Shown here in pieces: positions 27,218 through 36,345 of a stretch of DNA of 64,000 nt. The notes under the pieces were generated by a model. It was not told where the DNA came from, searched no databases, and saw nothing but the letters and a program-made list of their open reading frames with translations. Source of the DNA: an uncultured Prevotella sp. (GTDB lineage Bacteria > Bacteroidota > Bacteroidia > Bacteroidales > Bacteroidaceae); assembly GCA_900768785.1 (NCBI GenBank), contig CAAGEG010000159.1, positions 1 to 64,000 on the forward strand. The letters are read 5' to 3'. Every line of letters begins with the position of its first letter. Positions within the stretch are counted from its first letter, which is position 1. Both the position numbers and the translations under genes were made by a program.

Positions 27218-29149
27218 ATGATTGATAAAGCCACGATAGATAAGATTATGGATGCCGCCAACATCGTTGATGTGGTGTCAGACTTTGTGTCTTTGCGCAA
27301 AGCGGGTGTTAATTATAAGGGTCTTTGTCCGTTTCATGACGAGAAGACACCATCGTTTGTAGTGTCTCCGGCTAAGGGTTATTGTCATTGCTTTTCGTGT
27401 GGTAAAGGTGGCAATCCTGTTGGGTTCATCATGGAACATGAGCAGATGACATATCCTGAAGCTCTAAGATGGCTTGCGAATAAATATCACATAGAGATTG
27501 AAGAGAAAGAACTCACAGACGACGAACGGCGAGAACAGAGTGCGCGCGAGTCTCTTTTCATTCTCAACGAATGGGCTTTGAAATATTTCCAAAACAATCT
27601 TTATAACACCGATGAGGGCAAAGCCATCGGCATGCAATATTTTCGGTCGCGCGGTTTTCGTGATGACACCATGTCAAAGTTTCGTTTGGGATATGCTCTC
27701 CAACAGCGTGACGCATTGGCGAGACAAGCTCTCAGCGAAGGTTTTAAGGAACAGTTTCTCATAGACACGGGTCTTTGCTATCGTAAAGATAACGGACAGC
27801 TTCAAGATCGCTATGCCGGACGTGTCATTTTCCCGGTAAATACGGTTACAGGTCGTGTTGTAGCTTTCGGCGGACGCATACTTTCTAACGAGAAGAAGCT
27901 TGCCAAATATGTCAATTCACCCGAATCGATTATCTATTCGAAGAGTAACGAACTCTATGGCATCTATCAAGCCAAACAGGCAATAACAAAAAACGACCGC
28001 TGTTATTTGGTTGAGGGTTATATCGACGTTACTGCCATGCATCAATGTGGCATAGAGAATGTGGTGGCATCATCCGGGACATCGCTAACCACCGGACAGA
28101 TACGTCTTATCAGACGCTTTACGAGCAACATAACCGTGCTTTACGACGGCGACTCTGCAGGCATTCATGCTTCTCTAAGGGGTATTGACATGTTGCTGGC
28201 TGAGGGAATGAACATCAAAGTGTTGCTCTTGCCTGATGGCGACGACCCTGATAGCTTCTCACGAAAACACACGGCAGAAGATTTCAGGCTATATATTAAT
28301 GAGCACCAAACCGACTTCATAGAGTTTAAAACATCTCTTTTGCTTGATGGTGTTACCGACCCGATAAAACGTTCTGAGGCTATCAGCAGCATCGTGCGTA
28401 GCATTTCGGTAATTCAAAACTCCATAACACGTGCCACATATATCAGCGACTGCTCTCATCGTCTCGGTATTGACGAAGCCACTCTCATCAATACCATGAA
28501 CCGTTTTATAAGAAACGACCGTGAAGAAGCCATAAAGGAGCAGAAGCGTGAAGCATCAAGACAAACCGCAACCATAACTCCTGATGTTGCAAACATTACT
28601 ACTGCCCCCGATGCTGAGTCGAAGATTGAATATATGATTACGCAAATGGTGGTAAGATATGGCGAAATAATCATCTACAAAGACGTTGAAGACGATGAGG
28701 GGAATAAGGTTAACCTTAACGTGGCGCAATATATCAGCTATGATCTCGGAACGGATGGTTTGTATCTGAAAAACGACTTGTATAACCGAATATTGCAAGA
28801 GGCTGTCGCAAATAGCCAAGACGAAAGTTTCAAAGCAGAGACTTTCTTCACTCATCATCCCGATATAGATATCAGTCGTACGGCTACCGATATGGCTGTT
28901 GATCGTTTTCATCTCAGCAAAAGCATGCAAGTGGAACACGACAATAACAGTTTGTGCAACGATATCAATCATCTCCTATATGATTTCCGCAAGGAATATG
29001 TTGAGAAAAAGATGAAACAGCTGCAACAAGAAATTTCCCAATGTGGCGGAGACAGCGAAAAGATGATGCAATTAATGGCAGAATACAAGGAGCTGCAAGA
29101 TCTTCGCAATATCATAGCCAAAGAACTTGGCAGCGAAATCATCATATAA
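27218..29149 (+). CDS. dnaG: DNA primase DnaG
   Basis: DnaG makes RNA primers for DNA replication. The 643-residue protein starts MIDKATIDKIMDAANIVDVV and has the CHC2 zinc finger (CPFHDEKTPSFVV, then CHCFSCGKGG) in residues 38-64. The TOPRIM catalytic domain follows, with YLVEGYIDVTAMHQCGIENV near residue 266 and TVLYDGDSAGIHASLRGIDM near residue 305. The C-terminus has the helical DnaB-binding region (VEKKMKQLQQEISQCGG). I start at the ATG at 27218; the open frame upstream to 27143 has no homology. The following cls gene starts 50 bases downstream. Confidence 0.96.
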   Translation: MIDKATIDKIMDAANIVDVVSDFVSLRKAGVNYKGLCPFHDEKTPSFVVSPAKGYCHCFSCGKGGNPVGFIMEHEQMTYPEALRWLANKYHIEIEEKELTDDERREQSARESLFILNEWALKYFQNNLYNTDEGKAIGMQYFRSRGFRDDTMSKFRLGYALQQRDALARQALSEGFKEQFLIDTGLCYRKDNGQLQDRYAGRVIFPVNTVTGRVVAFGGRILSNEKKLAKYVNSPESIIYSKSNELYGIYQAKQAITKNDRCYLVEGYIDVTAMHQCGIENVVASSGTSLTTGQIRLIRRFTSNITVLYDGDSAGIHASLRGIDMLLAEGMNIKVLLLPDGDDPDSFSRKHTAEDFRLYINEHQTDFIEFKTSLLLDGVTDPIKRSEAISSIVRSISVIQNSITRATYISDCSHRLGIDEATLINTMNRFIRNDREEAIKEQKREASRQTATITPDVANITTAPDAESKIEYMITQMVVRYGEIIIYKDVEDDEGNKVNLNVAQYISYDLGTDGLYLKNDLYNRILQEAVANSQDESFKAETFFTHHPDIDISRTATDMAVDRFHLSKSMQVEHDNNSLCNDINHLLYDFRKEYVEKKMKQLQQEISQCGGDSEKMMQLMAEYKELQDLRNIIAKELGSEIII

Positions 29150-29199
29150 CATGACCGAAACAACAGTCATGACCCGTTGAAATATATACTACTGACAAC

Positions 29200-30624
29200 A
29201 TGTTGTTCGTATATTGGTTGCTATATTCGGTATATATCATCATTATCCTTGTCACTATTGTGACTGTTTTGATGGACAATCGCCAACCCGCAAAGACGTT
29301 GGCTTGGCTCATGGTGCTTATCTTTGTGCCTGTTGTAGGCATCATCTTGTTTATCTTCTTCGGTCAAAACACTCGCAAAGAGAAACATATCAGCAGACGA
29401 AGTCTTGACGAACTGACAATAAGATCGTTGTCCGGCTTTACAAAACAACAAAATCTTAAGGTTCCCGAAGAGCATGTCACACTTATAAAACTCTTTGAAT
29501 CGCAAAACATGGCTTTTCCTTTCAAAGACAACAGCATAGACATCTTAATCTCAGGATATGACTTTGCCGCCTCTTTATTGCGCGATTTCGCTCGCGCAAA
29601 GCATCATATACATCTGCAAACATATATCATTTGTGATGACGCTCTCGGATATCTAATTGCCGATGCTCTTATTGATAAAGCTAAAGAAGGCGTTGAAGTG
29701 CGCTTTATATACGACGACGTGGGGTGTTGGAACGTTCCCGATGCTTTCTTCAACCGCATGAGAGAGGCAGGAATAGACGTGAGAGCATTTATTCCGGTAC
29801 ATTTCCCTGCTTTCACAAGCAAGGTCAACTATCGCAACCACCGCAAGATATGTGTCATAGATGGCGAAATAGGCTACATAGGCGGCATGAACATAGCCAA
29901 AAGATATGTCAAAGGCAACAACGGAATGGCTTGGCGCGACACTCATCTGCGTGTAATGGGAGGTGCCGTTTACGGACTTCAAAGGGCGTTTCTCATGGAT
30001 TGGTTTTTCATTGTACGCTCGATTATCAACGGACAAGCCTATTATCCTGCCTCAAAACTAACCGAACCCAACGACTGTATAATGCAGATTGTTACCGACG
30101 GCCCTGTTAGCGACTGGCCCGAAATGATGCAAGGTTATGTACGTATATTGCTCGAAGCTAAACGATATGTGTATATTGAGACTCCTTATTTCCTGCCTAC
30201 CGAACCGGTAATGTTCGCCATGCGTGTAGCAGCTCTTGCAGGTGTCGATGTACAACTCATGATACCGCTACACTCTGACGCTCGTTTCGTCGAATGGGCA
30301 AGCCGTTCGTATGTAAGGGAAAGCGTTGATTCGGGAGTCAAAGTGTTTTTTTATACTGCCGGATTCAACCACTCCAAAATTCTCGTTGCCGACGATAGCC
30401 TCTGCACATGCGGCTCTACAAATGTTGATTTTCGCAGTTTTGAAAACAATTTTGAAATAAACGCATTCATCTACGACCGCCGCACAGCCATAAGAATGAA
30501 AGGGATATTCCACGACGACCTTAACCATTGTATTCCTTATGAGGAATATATGCGCCACCGCCGCCTCTCTTTCCCTCAACGATTATGGGAATCTTTAGTG
30601 AGATTGTTCTCTCCTTTGATGTAA
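29200..30624 (+). CDS. cls: Cardiolipin synthase (phospholipase D family)
   Basis: Cls joins two phosphatidylglycerol molecules to cardiolipin at the inner membrane. The 474-residue protein has two N-terminal membrane segments (residues 2-22 and about 33-55). It then carries two HKD motifs: NHRKICVIDGEIGYIGGMN near residue 213 and NHSKILVADDSLCTCGSTN near residue 390. Both have the HxKxxxxD arrangement. The length is typical of bacterial Cls. The ATG at 29200 is the natural start, with the hydrophobic segment directly after it. Confidence 0.93.
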   Translation: MLFVYWLLYSVYIIIILVTIVTVLMDNRQPAKTLAWLMVLIFVPVVGIILFIFFGQNTRKEKHISRRSLDELTIRSLSGFTKQQNLKVPEEHVTLIKLFESQNMAFPFKDNSIDILISGYDFAASLLRDFARAKHHIHLQTYIICDDALGYLIADALIDKAKEGVEVRFIYDDVGCWNVPDAFFNRMREAGIDVRAFIPVHFPAFTSKVNYRNHRKICVIDGEIGYIGGMNIAKRYVKGNNGMAWRDTHLRVMGGAVYGLQRAFLMDWFFIVRSIINGQAYYPASKLTEPNDCIMQIVTDGPVSDWPEMMQGYVRILLEAKRYVYIETPYFLPTEPVMFAMRVAALAGVDVQLMIPLHSDARFVEWASRSYVRESVDSGVKVFFYTAGFNHSKILVADDSLCTCGSTNVDFRSFENNFEINAFIYDRRTAIRMKGIFHDDLNHCIPYEEYMRHRRLSFPQRLWESLVRLFSPLM

Positions 30625-30713
30625 CAATCCTATTTAATAATAGTGATAGGCAAGTTGGACAAGTTGCTGATTATGACTGATGTAAACAGCAACTCTATAT
30701 GTTAACCAACATA

Positions 30714-30898
30714 ACTACGCACTTGACGATCGTAAAGAGCCACTTTAGCACCCCTAAAGAGCCACTTTAGCACCTCAAAAGTGCCACTTTAGGACCTCAA
30801 AAGTGCCACTTTTCAACTGACAAATAAATACATGAAAAAAATATAGCCCAAACGGCTGTCGAGTTTGGTTCGAACAGACATCTTGTTTAGCCCAAACA
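30714..30898 (-). repeat. A-type composite element, copy 2 (contains a 22-bp array)
   Basis: Its reverse complement matches 8726-8887. On the plus strand it starts ACTACGCACTTGACGATCG and runs through three 22-bp units AAAGAGCCACTTTAGCAC-like or AAAGTGCCACTTTAGGAC-like plus a partial fourth. It then has AAATACATG, TATAGCCCAAACGGCT, GAGTTTGG, AACAGACATC and TTTAGCCCAAACA. This copy has one more array unit than copy 1. AAAGTGCCACTTT in the array is a perfect palindrome around its centre. Confidence 0.8.
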
Positions 30899-31257
30899 GT
30901 AATCGTAAATAGCATTTATGTCACGTGGAGATTTGCATATCCTCACGTGCGTATATGTCAAACTAAGTTCCAAATTATCGATACATTTTCGCTCGCGGGG
31001 ATATCCGGCTCCCCGCAAAACGCAGCTGCCTGCCATAGATAAGGTTTTATACCTATTTATTTTATTTGAATAGTTTGTAACATCTCTCAAGGCGGAACTC
31101 TTCAAACCTTCAAACCCTTACAAAGGAATAACCTAATAAACCCTTATATAATCTGTTCTATCCGCTTTATCCGTGTTCTTTAAGATTATAAAACAATCCG
31201 TGTTTTCGTTCTGATAGTGCAGACTTTAAGTTTGCGAGAAGTGGTTTTATAAACTTA

Positions 31258-31296
31258 AAAACGAGTGAGAATGTTTTTTCTCACTCGTTTTCTTTA
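31258..31296 (-). terminator. Terminator downstream of the small ORF and secreted protein
   Basis: Arms AAAACGAGTGAGAA (31258-31271) and TTCTCACTCGTTTT (31278-31291) form a perfect 14-base stem with T-tracts possible on both strands. It ends the minus-strand transcript, about 85 bases after the small ORF. Confidence 0.85.
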
Positions 31297-31375
31297 TGTG
31301 TTATTATTGCTTTTAGGAGATTCCTTACAAGCAAATTATTAATAATTCGGTTTCTGCCTTTATTAACGGGCGTTT

Positions 31376-31525
31376 TTAATATTTGCCGAATTCTTCTTCG
31401 AAGTCAAATTCAGGAGCACGGTCAATATCATTTGTTCCAGTCGGATCTGCCTGTATTGATCCCGCAAGTATTGTCTCTGTTATTAGCTTTTCTATCTCTA
31501 TGCTTGGCTTTATATATTTTTTCAT
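31376..31525 (-). CDS. Small 49-residue protein of unknown function
   Basis: A short open frame from the ATG at 31525 to a TAA at 31376-31378 encodes 49 residues, beginning MKKYIKPSIEIEKLITETIL and ending FDFEEEFGKY. The N-terminal MKKxYxKPxIEI-like start and acidic C-terminus recall small proteins that are common in Bacteroidales genomes, often beside secreted proteins. I have no function for them. It begins 33 bases after the stop of the secreted protein gene on the same strand and precedes a strong terminator, so the two are probably one transcript. No signal peptide is visible. Confidence 0.6.
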   Translation of the reverse strand: MKKYIKPSIEIEKLITETILAGSIQADPTGTNDIDRAPEFDFEEEFGKY

Positions 31526-31558
31526 TTCTATTATTCTTTTTTATTGTTAGTATCTTGA

Positions 31559-32665
31559 TTATTTCAACATATATTTCTTGCCGTTCTTGATAACAAGACC
31601 TTTGGCGTTGTTGCTTACACGCTGGCCGGCAATATTAAACATCGGAGCATTAACATCTGCATTATCTGCCTTCACGCCATTGATGCCTGTTGTTTCATCA
31701 TCGTCTATGCCAATAACAAGTTCAGGAGCTGTAGAACCGCCACTCGGAGTTGTAACAAGAAGATATGCCTTGTTAGCACCTATTGATGTTCCGGCAGGTT
31801 TACGGAAACCAATCACACCACCTTTTGTTCCAAGAGTAAGAACTGTCTTACCTGCTTCTTCAAGTTCAGATACAGCTGTTGCTGTTGTTACGCCTTTCAA
31901 ATCTGAAGTTGCATCTGAGCCGGTAGCTGATTGATTGAAAGTATAGCTGCCTGCAACTGTTGATTTAACAAGAACACCCGTATTAGCCGGGATAACACCA
32001 TCGTTTATCTGACTAAGAACAAGAGTCTTTTCATCAGCAGAAAGACTTCCGGTATATGCCGTTACATTCTCAGGAACAGTTGCATTATAATCAAGATACA
32101 AGCTATAATAGTCTGCATCCTCTGTTGTAAGTGTATAAGCTGAAGAAGAAACCGGTTCGTAAGTTATTGTATATTGTAAAGCAAAGTCTTTTTTACCATC
32201 ATGTGCTATTTCAATAGACTTAGTCGCATTTATATCTGATTTATCTATTATCGGAGTATAATCTGAAGGCTTAGCATCTCTAGCAATCAATTTAACTGGT
32301 TCCGTCAATAAATTATTTGATTTATCTCCATCAATATAAATACTGCTGATTGTAGTATTGTATCCATTGGCATCTGTAAAACCTTTTATTTTAAGACCGG
32401 TTATTATATATCCGGCTTTTAATGATATTTTTATGTTTTTTTCATCTTTAGTAAAAAGAACACCTACTAGAGTAGTATAATCATTTTTGTAAGTTTTATA
32501 ACCCTTTATATAAGTACCAGCTATAGTATAACTTGTTCCTTCAATAGCAGTTCCAGATGTAACATCTTTTGTAGGATTAGATTCTTCTTGTCCCCATGCG
32601 GTTAAGTTACCACATATAAGGAAGATGCTGACAATAGCCAGCACATTAAGTAAAAATTTTTTCAT
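31559..32665 (-). CDS. Secreted protein with a conserved C-terminal tail, unknown function
   Basis: The 368-residue protein has a signal peptide (MKKFLLNVLAIVSIFLICGN, cleavage likely after about residue 25). The middle is beta-rich and Thr/Ser/Asp-rich without recognised motifs. ADEKTLVLSQINDGVIPANT near residue 210 and VIGFRKPAGTSIGANKAYLL near residue 285 resemble repeats in secreted Prevotella proteins. The end reads GINGVKADNADVNAPMFNIA, then GQRVSNNAKGLVIKNGKKYM. This is a tail shared by many Prevotella surface proteins and possibly a sorting or anchoring signal. It has its own promoter. Confidence 0.8.
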   Translation of the reverse strand: MKKFLLNVLAIVSIFLICGNLTAWGQEESNPTKDVTSGTAIEGTSYTIAGTYIKGYKTYKNDYTTLVGVLFTKDEKNIKISLKAGYIITGLKIKGFTDANGYNTTISSIYIDGDKSNNLLTEPVKLIARDAKPSDYTPIIDKSDINATKSIEIAHDGKKDFALQYTITYEPVSSSAYTLTTEDADYYSLYLDYNATVPENVTAYTGSLSADEKTLVLSQINDGVIPANTGVLVKSTVAGSYTFNQSATGSDATSDLKGVTTATAVSELEEAGKTVLTLGTKGGVIGFRKPAGTSIGANKAYLLVTTPSGGSTAPELVIGIDDDETTGINGVKADNADVNAPMFNIAGQRVSNNAKGLVIKNGKKYMLK

Positions 32666-32707
32666 TGTTATAAATGTTAATAGTTTGTAATTAGCTTAAG
32701 TATGGCG

Positions 32708-32739
32708 GCAAAGGTATTAAGTTATGGCTGAAAATCAAA
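32708..32739 (-). promoter_or_regulatory. Promoter of the secreted protein gene
   Basis: On the minus strand TTTG (32739-32736), 19 bases, and TACCTTTGC (32716-32708) match the consensus. The leader is about 37 bases. It is divergent from the lipoprotein promoter at 32872. Confidence 0.65.
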
Positions 32740-32871
32740 AATTATCATAAGGAAATCACAAAATGTAGGTTTGTTTTAATGAATATTAACAAAAGAGTAA
32801 TAACAATCATGAATATATCCCGTAAAATTATTCTTTTATATATAAAATAACAACAAATAAACCAAAAGCAA

Positions 32872-32904
32872 TTTGTAAATATCAGACAGTATTATTATTT
32901 TTGC
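32872..32904 (+). promoter_or_regulatory. Promoter of the 33031 lipoprotein gene
   Basis: TTTG at 32872-32875, 20 bases and TATTTTTGC at 32896-32904 form a consensus promoter. The leader is about 120 bases; nothing structured was recognised in it. Confidence 0.6.
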
Positions 32905-33030
32905 TACATTAAATTTCCAATAAAGGTTTATAGTTAACGACAACAAAGAAGAAAACCATTAAACCACAAAACAAATAAATCCTTATAGGGAATAAACGAA
33001 TACACCTTTCTAATATAAACAAAATTGATT

Positions 33031-33507
33031 ATGAGAATTGCTATTAAAAAGATTATTACATTAGTAATATTATCTATAGTGTTTGTATCTTGTGGCGATA
33101 AAGGGAAACACACGGAGGCGGAGATGTTGCTCGAAAAAGCACGCAAGTGTTATGCCGAAAAGCAATACGACAAGGCTTTAAGTGCTATCGATTCGCTAAG
33201 ACGAGAATACTCATCGGAGATAGAATTGAGAAAGACAGCTCTTGAATTATATAAAGATATAGAGTTGGAAAAGGCAGAAAAGGCTATACAAAAAGTTGAT
33301 GCCGAGTTGAAGAAAGCAGAAAAGGCATATACATTAATAATGCAAGATGTTGATAAAAAAAGAAAAGACGGGAGTATTGGCTACGATGAATTGTTGGCAA
33401 AAACAAAGGCGAAATCACGTTTGGATTCGTTGCGAATAGCATTTGATACCGAGTGTGCCAAGATTAGATATATCAAGATAAAAAAAGGCGATGAAAAGCA
33501 ACAGTAA
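33031..33507 (+). CDS. Small coiled-coil lipoprotein, unknown function
   Basis: The 158-residue protein starts MRIAIKKIITLVILSIVFVS followed by Cys, a lipoprotein signal with the lipobox VFVSC. The rest is almost entirely charged helix (KAEKAIQKVDAELKKAEKAY), rich in Lys, Glu and Ala. It probably forms a coiled coil, with a TPR-like segment ARKCYAEKQYDKALSAIDSL near residue 38. It would sit in the inner or outer membrane facing the periplasm. The start is the ATG at 33031; the TTG six bases upstream is less likely. It precedes the DUF1599 gene by 83 bases; a link is not shown. Confidence 0.8.
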   Translation: MRIAIKKIITLVILSIVFVSCGDKGKHTEAEMLLEKARKCYAEKQYDKALSAIDSLRREYSSEIELRKTALELYKDIELEKAEKAIQKVDAELKKAEKAYTLIMQDVDKKRKDGSIGYDELLAKTKAKSRLDSLRIAFDTECAKIRYIKIKKGDEKQQ

Positions 33508-33590
33508 GGACTATCATGTTTTATTTTCCATGTATTAAATTAGTATATATTGTTAAAAATAAGTAACTTTGCCGCCGATAAACAAATCCG

Positions 33591-34139
33591 ATGATGTCAG
33601 ATACATTAAAAACACAGGAACAGTTTGAGTCCGCTCTTGCAGAATGTCGTGCGTTGTTTGTAAAAAAGCTGCACGACTATGGTCCTTCATGGAGAATGTT
33701 GCGCCCGTCTTCATTAACAGATCAGTTGTATATAAAGGCTAAACGTATCAGAAGCCTTGAAATAAAGAAGCAATCTATGGTGGGCGAAGGTATCAGACCC
33801 GAATTTATCGGTCTTGTTAATTACGGAATTATCGGCTTGATACAATTAGACAAATCGTTTGTTGACACCCCTGATATTACCAATAATGAAGCTTTAGCTT
33901 TGTATGACAAATTCGCAAAGCTGTCATTAGAACTTATGCTGAAAAAGAATCACGATTATGACGAGGCATGGCGTTCTATGAGAGTAAGCAGCTATACCGA
34001 TTTTATTTTGACGAAGATACAAAGAATAAAAGAAATAGAAGAAATAGATGGTGAGACATTGGTTTCTGAAGGTATAGATGCCAACTATATGGATATTATC
34101 AATTATGCAGTTTTCGGACTTATCAAACTTGTTGAATAA
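33591..34139 (+). CDS. DUF1599 protein (two repeats)
   Basis: The 182-residue protein holds two copies of the same roughly 60-residue unit: [20 protein letters not shown] near residue 22 and [20 protein letters not shown] near residue 111. Each is followed by an [10 protein letters not shown] or [11 protein letters not shown] segment and a [24 protein letters not shown] end. This fits DUF1599, a family common in Bacteroidetes near folate and triose-phosphate isomerase genes; its function is unknown. A TAACTTTGC box at 33564-33572 may be its promoter. The stop overlaps the next ATG by one base (TAATG), so translation is coupled with the DoxX-TpiA gene. Confidence 0.85.
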   Translation: MMSDTLKTQEQFESALAECRALFVKKLHDYGPSWRMLRPSSLTDQLYIKAKRIRSLEIKKQSMVGEGIRPEFIGLVNYGIIGLIQLDKSFVDTPDITNNEALALYDKFAKLSLELMLKKNHDYDEAWRSMRVSSYTDFILTKIQRIKEIEEIDGETLVSEGIDANYMDIINYAVFGLIKLVE

Positions 34140-36211
34140 TGCGTAATAGGGTCATAATGGCATTTTGGGTAAATGTTTGCCGTTTACTTGTTGCCCTGAC
34201 TTTTATTTTTTCAGGATATGTCAAGGCTATAGACCCTCTTGGCACTCAATATAAGATACAAGATTATCTCTCTGCATTGGGTGTTACAGCAAACTCGTAT
34301 GATTATTTGATACTTGTTGTTGCCGTTATTCTTGGTGCTTTAGAGTTTTGTCTCGGTATATATCTCCTTTTTGCTATATATAGAAGAGCTGTTTCGCGTG
34401 TCTTGTTGCTATTTATGTCGTTAATGACGTTAGTCTCGTTGTGGTTGGTAATATTTAATCCCATAACCGATTGCGGCTGTTTTGGTGATGCCGTAGCGTT
34501 AACAAACACACAAACTCTTATCAAAAACATCATATTGCTGCTATTTACACTCTTTATTGTCTATAGACCGGAGGCAATGTTCCGTTTTGTAGGTAATAAC
34601 AACCAATGGATAGTGGCAAACTACACCATAGTATTCATTCTTTTTACAAGCAGTAGCAGCTTGTATCTGTTGCCGCAATTCGATTTCAGACCATATCATG
34701 TCGGAGCAGATATAAAGAAAGGTATGGAAATACCGGCAAATGCCGAACAACCAAAATTTGAAACGACATTCATTCTTGAAAAAGATGGTGTTAGAAAAGA
34801 GTTCTCTTTGAATGATTATCCCGACTCTACATGGACGTTTATCGATAGCAAGACAGTACAAACAAGCAAAGGTTATGTGCCCGAAATACATGATTTCTCC
34901 ATACAAAGCATAGACGGCACAATTGACATTACGGAAGAAGTTCTCAACAATAAAGGATATGTGTTCTTGTTTGTTTCGCCCGACTTGAGAAGAGCCAACG
35001 ATACCAGTTATGGGGAAATAGACGATATATATAATTATTGTGAGCGTAACGGTTACATGTTTTGTGCATTGACTGCAGGAGATGAGAAATCAATAAATTA
35101 TTGGCGCGACATAACAGGAGCTGAATATACATTCTATAATACAGACGAGACAACTCTGAAAACTATGATAAGGAGCAATCCGGGTCTGATATTATTGAAA
35201 AACGGTATTGTTATAGGGAAATGGAGCCACAACAACTTGCCCGAACTATCACAAACATCACCATCTTTGGAGAAAACAGAATATGGTGTGTTAAACCCGG
35301 ATTCGACATCCAAGCGAATAACAAGCATATTATTATGGTATATCCTGCCATTGATTGTTTTAAGTTTGGCAGACAGAATGTGGAACTTCACATCATGGAT
35401 AAGGAGAAAGAAGCAATCTAACGTTTTATATAATTTTTTTAAGAAAGGAAAGAAAATGAGAAAAAAAATTGTAGCAGGTAACTGGAAGATGAATATGAAT
35501 CTTCAAGAAGGTATTGCTCTTGCAAAAGAGATTAATGAAACACTCGTAAATGAAAAGCCGGCATGTGACGTAATAATATGCACACCGTTTATTCATTTGG
35601 CAAGTGTTGCACAAATCCTTGATCAAAGTATAGTAGGTCTCGGCGCCGAAAACTGTGCAGACAAAGAAAAAGGTGCTTATACAGGAGAGGTTTCTGCAGA
35701 AATGGTAAAAAGCACAGGTGCTCAGTATGTCATTTTAGGCCATTCAGAGCGTCGTGGATATTATGGAGAAACACCGGAAATCCTTAAAGAGAAAGTTGCT
35801 CTTGCTCTTAAAAACAATCTTAAAGTAATCTTCTGCATAGGAGAAAGTCTTGAAGAAAGAGAAGCAGGCAAGCAGAACGAGGTAGTTAAAGCAGAGTTGG
35901 AAGGAAGCGTCTTCAATCTTAATGAAGAAGAATTCAAGAATGTTATAATCGCCTACGAACCAATATGGGCTATCGGAACAGGCAAGACTGCTACATCAGA
36001 ACAGGCAGAAAAGATACACGCATATATTCGTGGTATTATTGCTGAAAGATACGGAAAAGTTGTTGCTGATGAGACTTCAATCCTCTATGGCGGCAGTTGC
36101 AAAGCAAGCAATGCCCCTGAGCTATTCGCAAAACCGGATATCGATGGAGGTCTTATTGGTGGCGCTTCGTTGAAAGCTGCCGATTTCATGGGAATAATAA
36201 AAGCTTGGTAA
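34139..36211 (+). CDS. DoxX/MauE-like membrane protein fused in frame to triose-phosphate isomerase
   Basis: One open frame of 690 codons joins two proteins normally separate in this gene cluster. Residues 1-180 hold about five membrane segments with a DCGCFGD motif near 116, as in the DoxX/MauE group. Residues 181-393 look periplasmic, followed by a sixth segment ([16 protein letters not shown], about 394-409) and a positively charged loop RRKKQ. Triose-phosphate isomerase begins at residue 440. With six segments both termini would be cytoplasmic, where the isomerase can work. The join crosses a run of seven T (35434-35440); an eighth T would create an immediate TAA. So it may be a true fusion, two separate genes with a base error, or a slippage site. 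Confidence 0.75.
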   Translation: MRNRVIMAFWVNVCRLLVALTFIFSGYVKAIDPLGTQYKIQDYLSALGVTANSYDYLILVVAVILGALEFCLGIYLLFAIYRRAVSRVLLLFMSLMTLVSLWLVIFNPITDCGCFGDAVALTNTQTLIKNIILLLFTLFIVYRPEAMFRFVGNNNQWIVANYTIVFILFTSSSSLYLLPQFDFRPYHVGADIKKGMEIPANAEQPKFETTFILEKDGVRKEFSLNDYPDSTWTFIDSKTVQTSKGYVPEIHDFSIQSIDGTIDITEEVLNNKGYVFLFVSPDLRRANDTSYGEIDDIYNYCERNGYMFCALTAGDEKSINYWRDITGAEYTFYNTDETTLKTMIRSNPGLILLKNGIVIGKWSHNNLPELSQTSPSLEKTEYGVLNPDSTSKRITSILLWYILPLIVLSLADRMWNFTSWIRRKKQSNVLYNFFKKGKKMRKKIVAGNWKMNMNLQEGIALAKEINETLVNEKPACDVIICTPFIHLASVAQILDQSIVGLGAENCADKEKGAYTGEVSAEMVKSTGAQYVILGHSERRGYYGETPEILKEKVALALKNNLKVIFCIGESLEEREAGKQNEVVKAELEGSVFNLNEEEFKNVIIAYEPIWAIGTGKTATSEQAEKIHAYIRGIIAERYGKVVADETSILYGGSCKASNAPELFAKPDIDGGLIGGASLKAADFMGIIKAW
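35456..36211 (+). CDS. tpiA: Triose-phosphate isomerase (domain with its own start site)
   Basis: TpiA interconverts dihydroxyacetone phosphate and glyceraldehyde 3-phosphate in glycolysis. From the ATG at 35456 the protein is 251 residues, the normal length. It has the substrate-binding AGNWKMN at the start, the catalytic His in [14 protein letters not shown] near residue 96, the catalytic Glu in [18 protein letters not shown] near residue 168, and the phosphate-binding [10 protein letters not shown] and [14 protein letters not shown] at the end. An A-rich AAAGGAAAGAAA leader precedes this ATG, so independent initiation is possible despite the fused frame. This entry lies inside the preceding one. 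Confidence 0.8.
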   Translation: MRKKIVAGNWKMNMNLQEGIALAKEINETLVNEKPACDVIICTPFIHLASVAQILDQSIVGLGAENCADKEKGAYTGEVSAEMVKSTGAQYVILGHSERRGYYGETPEILKEKVALALKNNLKVIFCIGESLEEREAGKQNEVVKAELEGSVFNLNEEEFKNVIIAYEPIWAIGTGKTATSEQAEKIHAYIRGIIAERYGKVVADETSILYGGSCKASNAPELFAKPDIDGGLIGGASLKAADFMGIIKAW

Positions 36212-36345
36212 TATCGTTATTAATATTAGTAACAATTCAGGTGTGGAATTAAGATTACTGTTTTCAATATTCTTTAGTTTCACACCCGAATTTCTCAAAC
36301 ATAGAATAGTATAATCTGTCATTAAATACCTAAAATCATATCGAC

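Larger units (their letters stand above)
30625..31375. other. 0.75-kb gene-free block with an A-type repeat and a terminator
   Basis: After cls no gene can be supported until the small ORF at 31376. The block contains the A-type composite element (30714-30898) and a short inverted pair CACGTGGAG...CTCACGTG at about 30923-30949. A GCGGGGATATCCGGCTCCCCGC hairpin is near 30995 (arms GCGGGGA and TCCCCGC). From 31100 to 31240 only AT-rich sequence is seen, and then the terminator at 31258-31291. A 72-codon frame at 30887-31105 on the minus strand runs through the repeat and is not accepted. Confidence 0.6.

Noticed and set aside
30887..31105. 72-codon open frame after the A-type repeat, minus strand
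   Set aside because: It begins within unrelated AT-rich sequence and ends in the repeat; no homology and no promoter.
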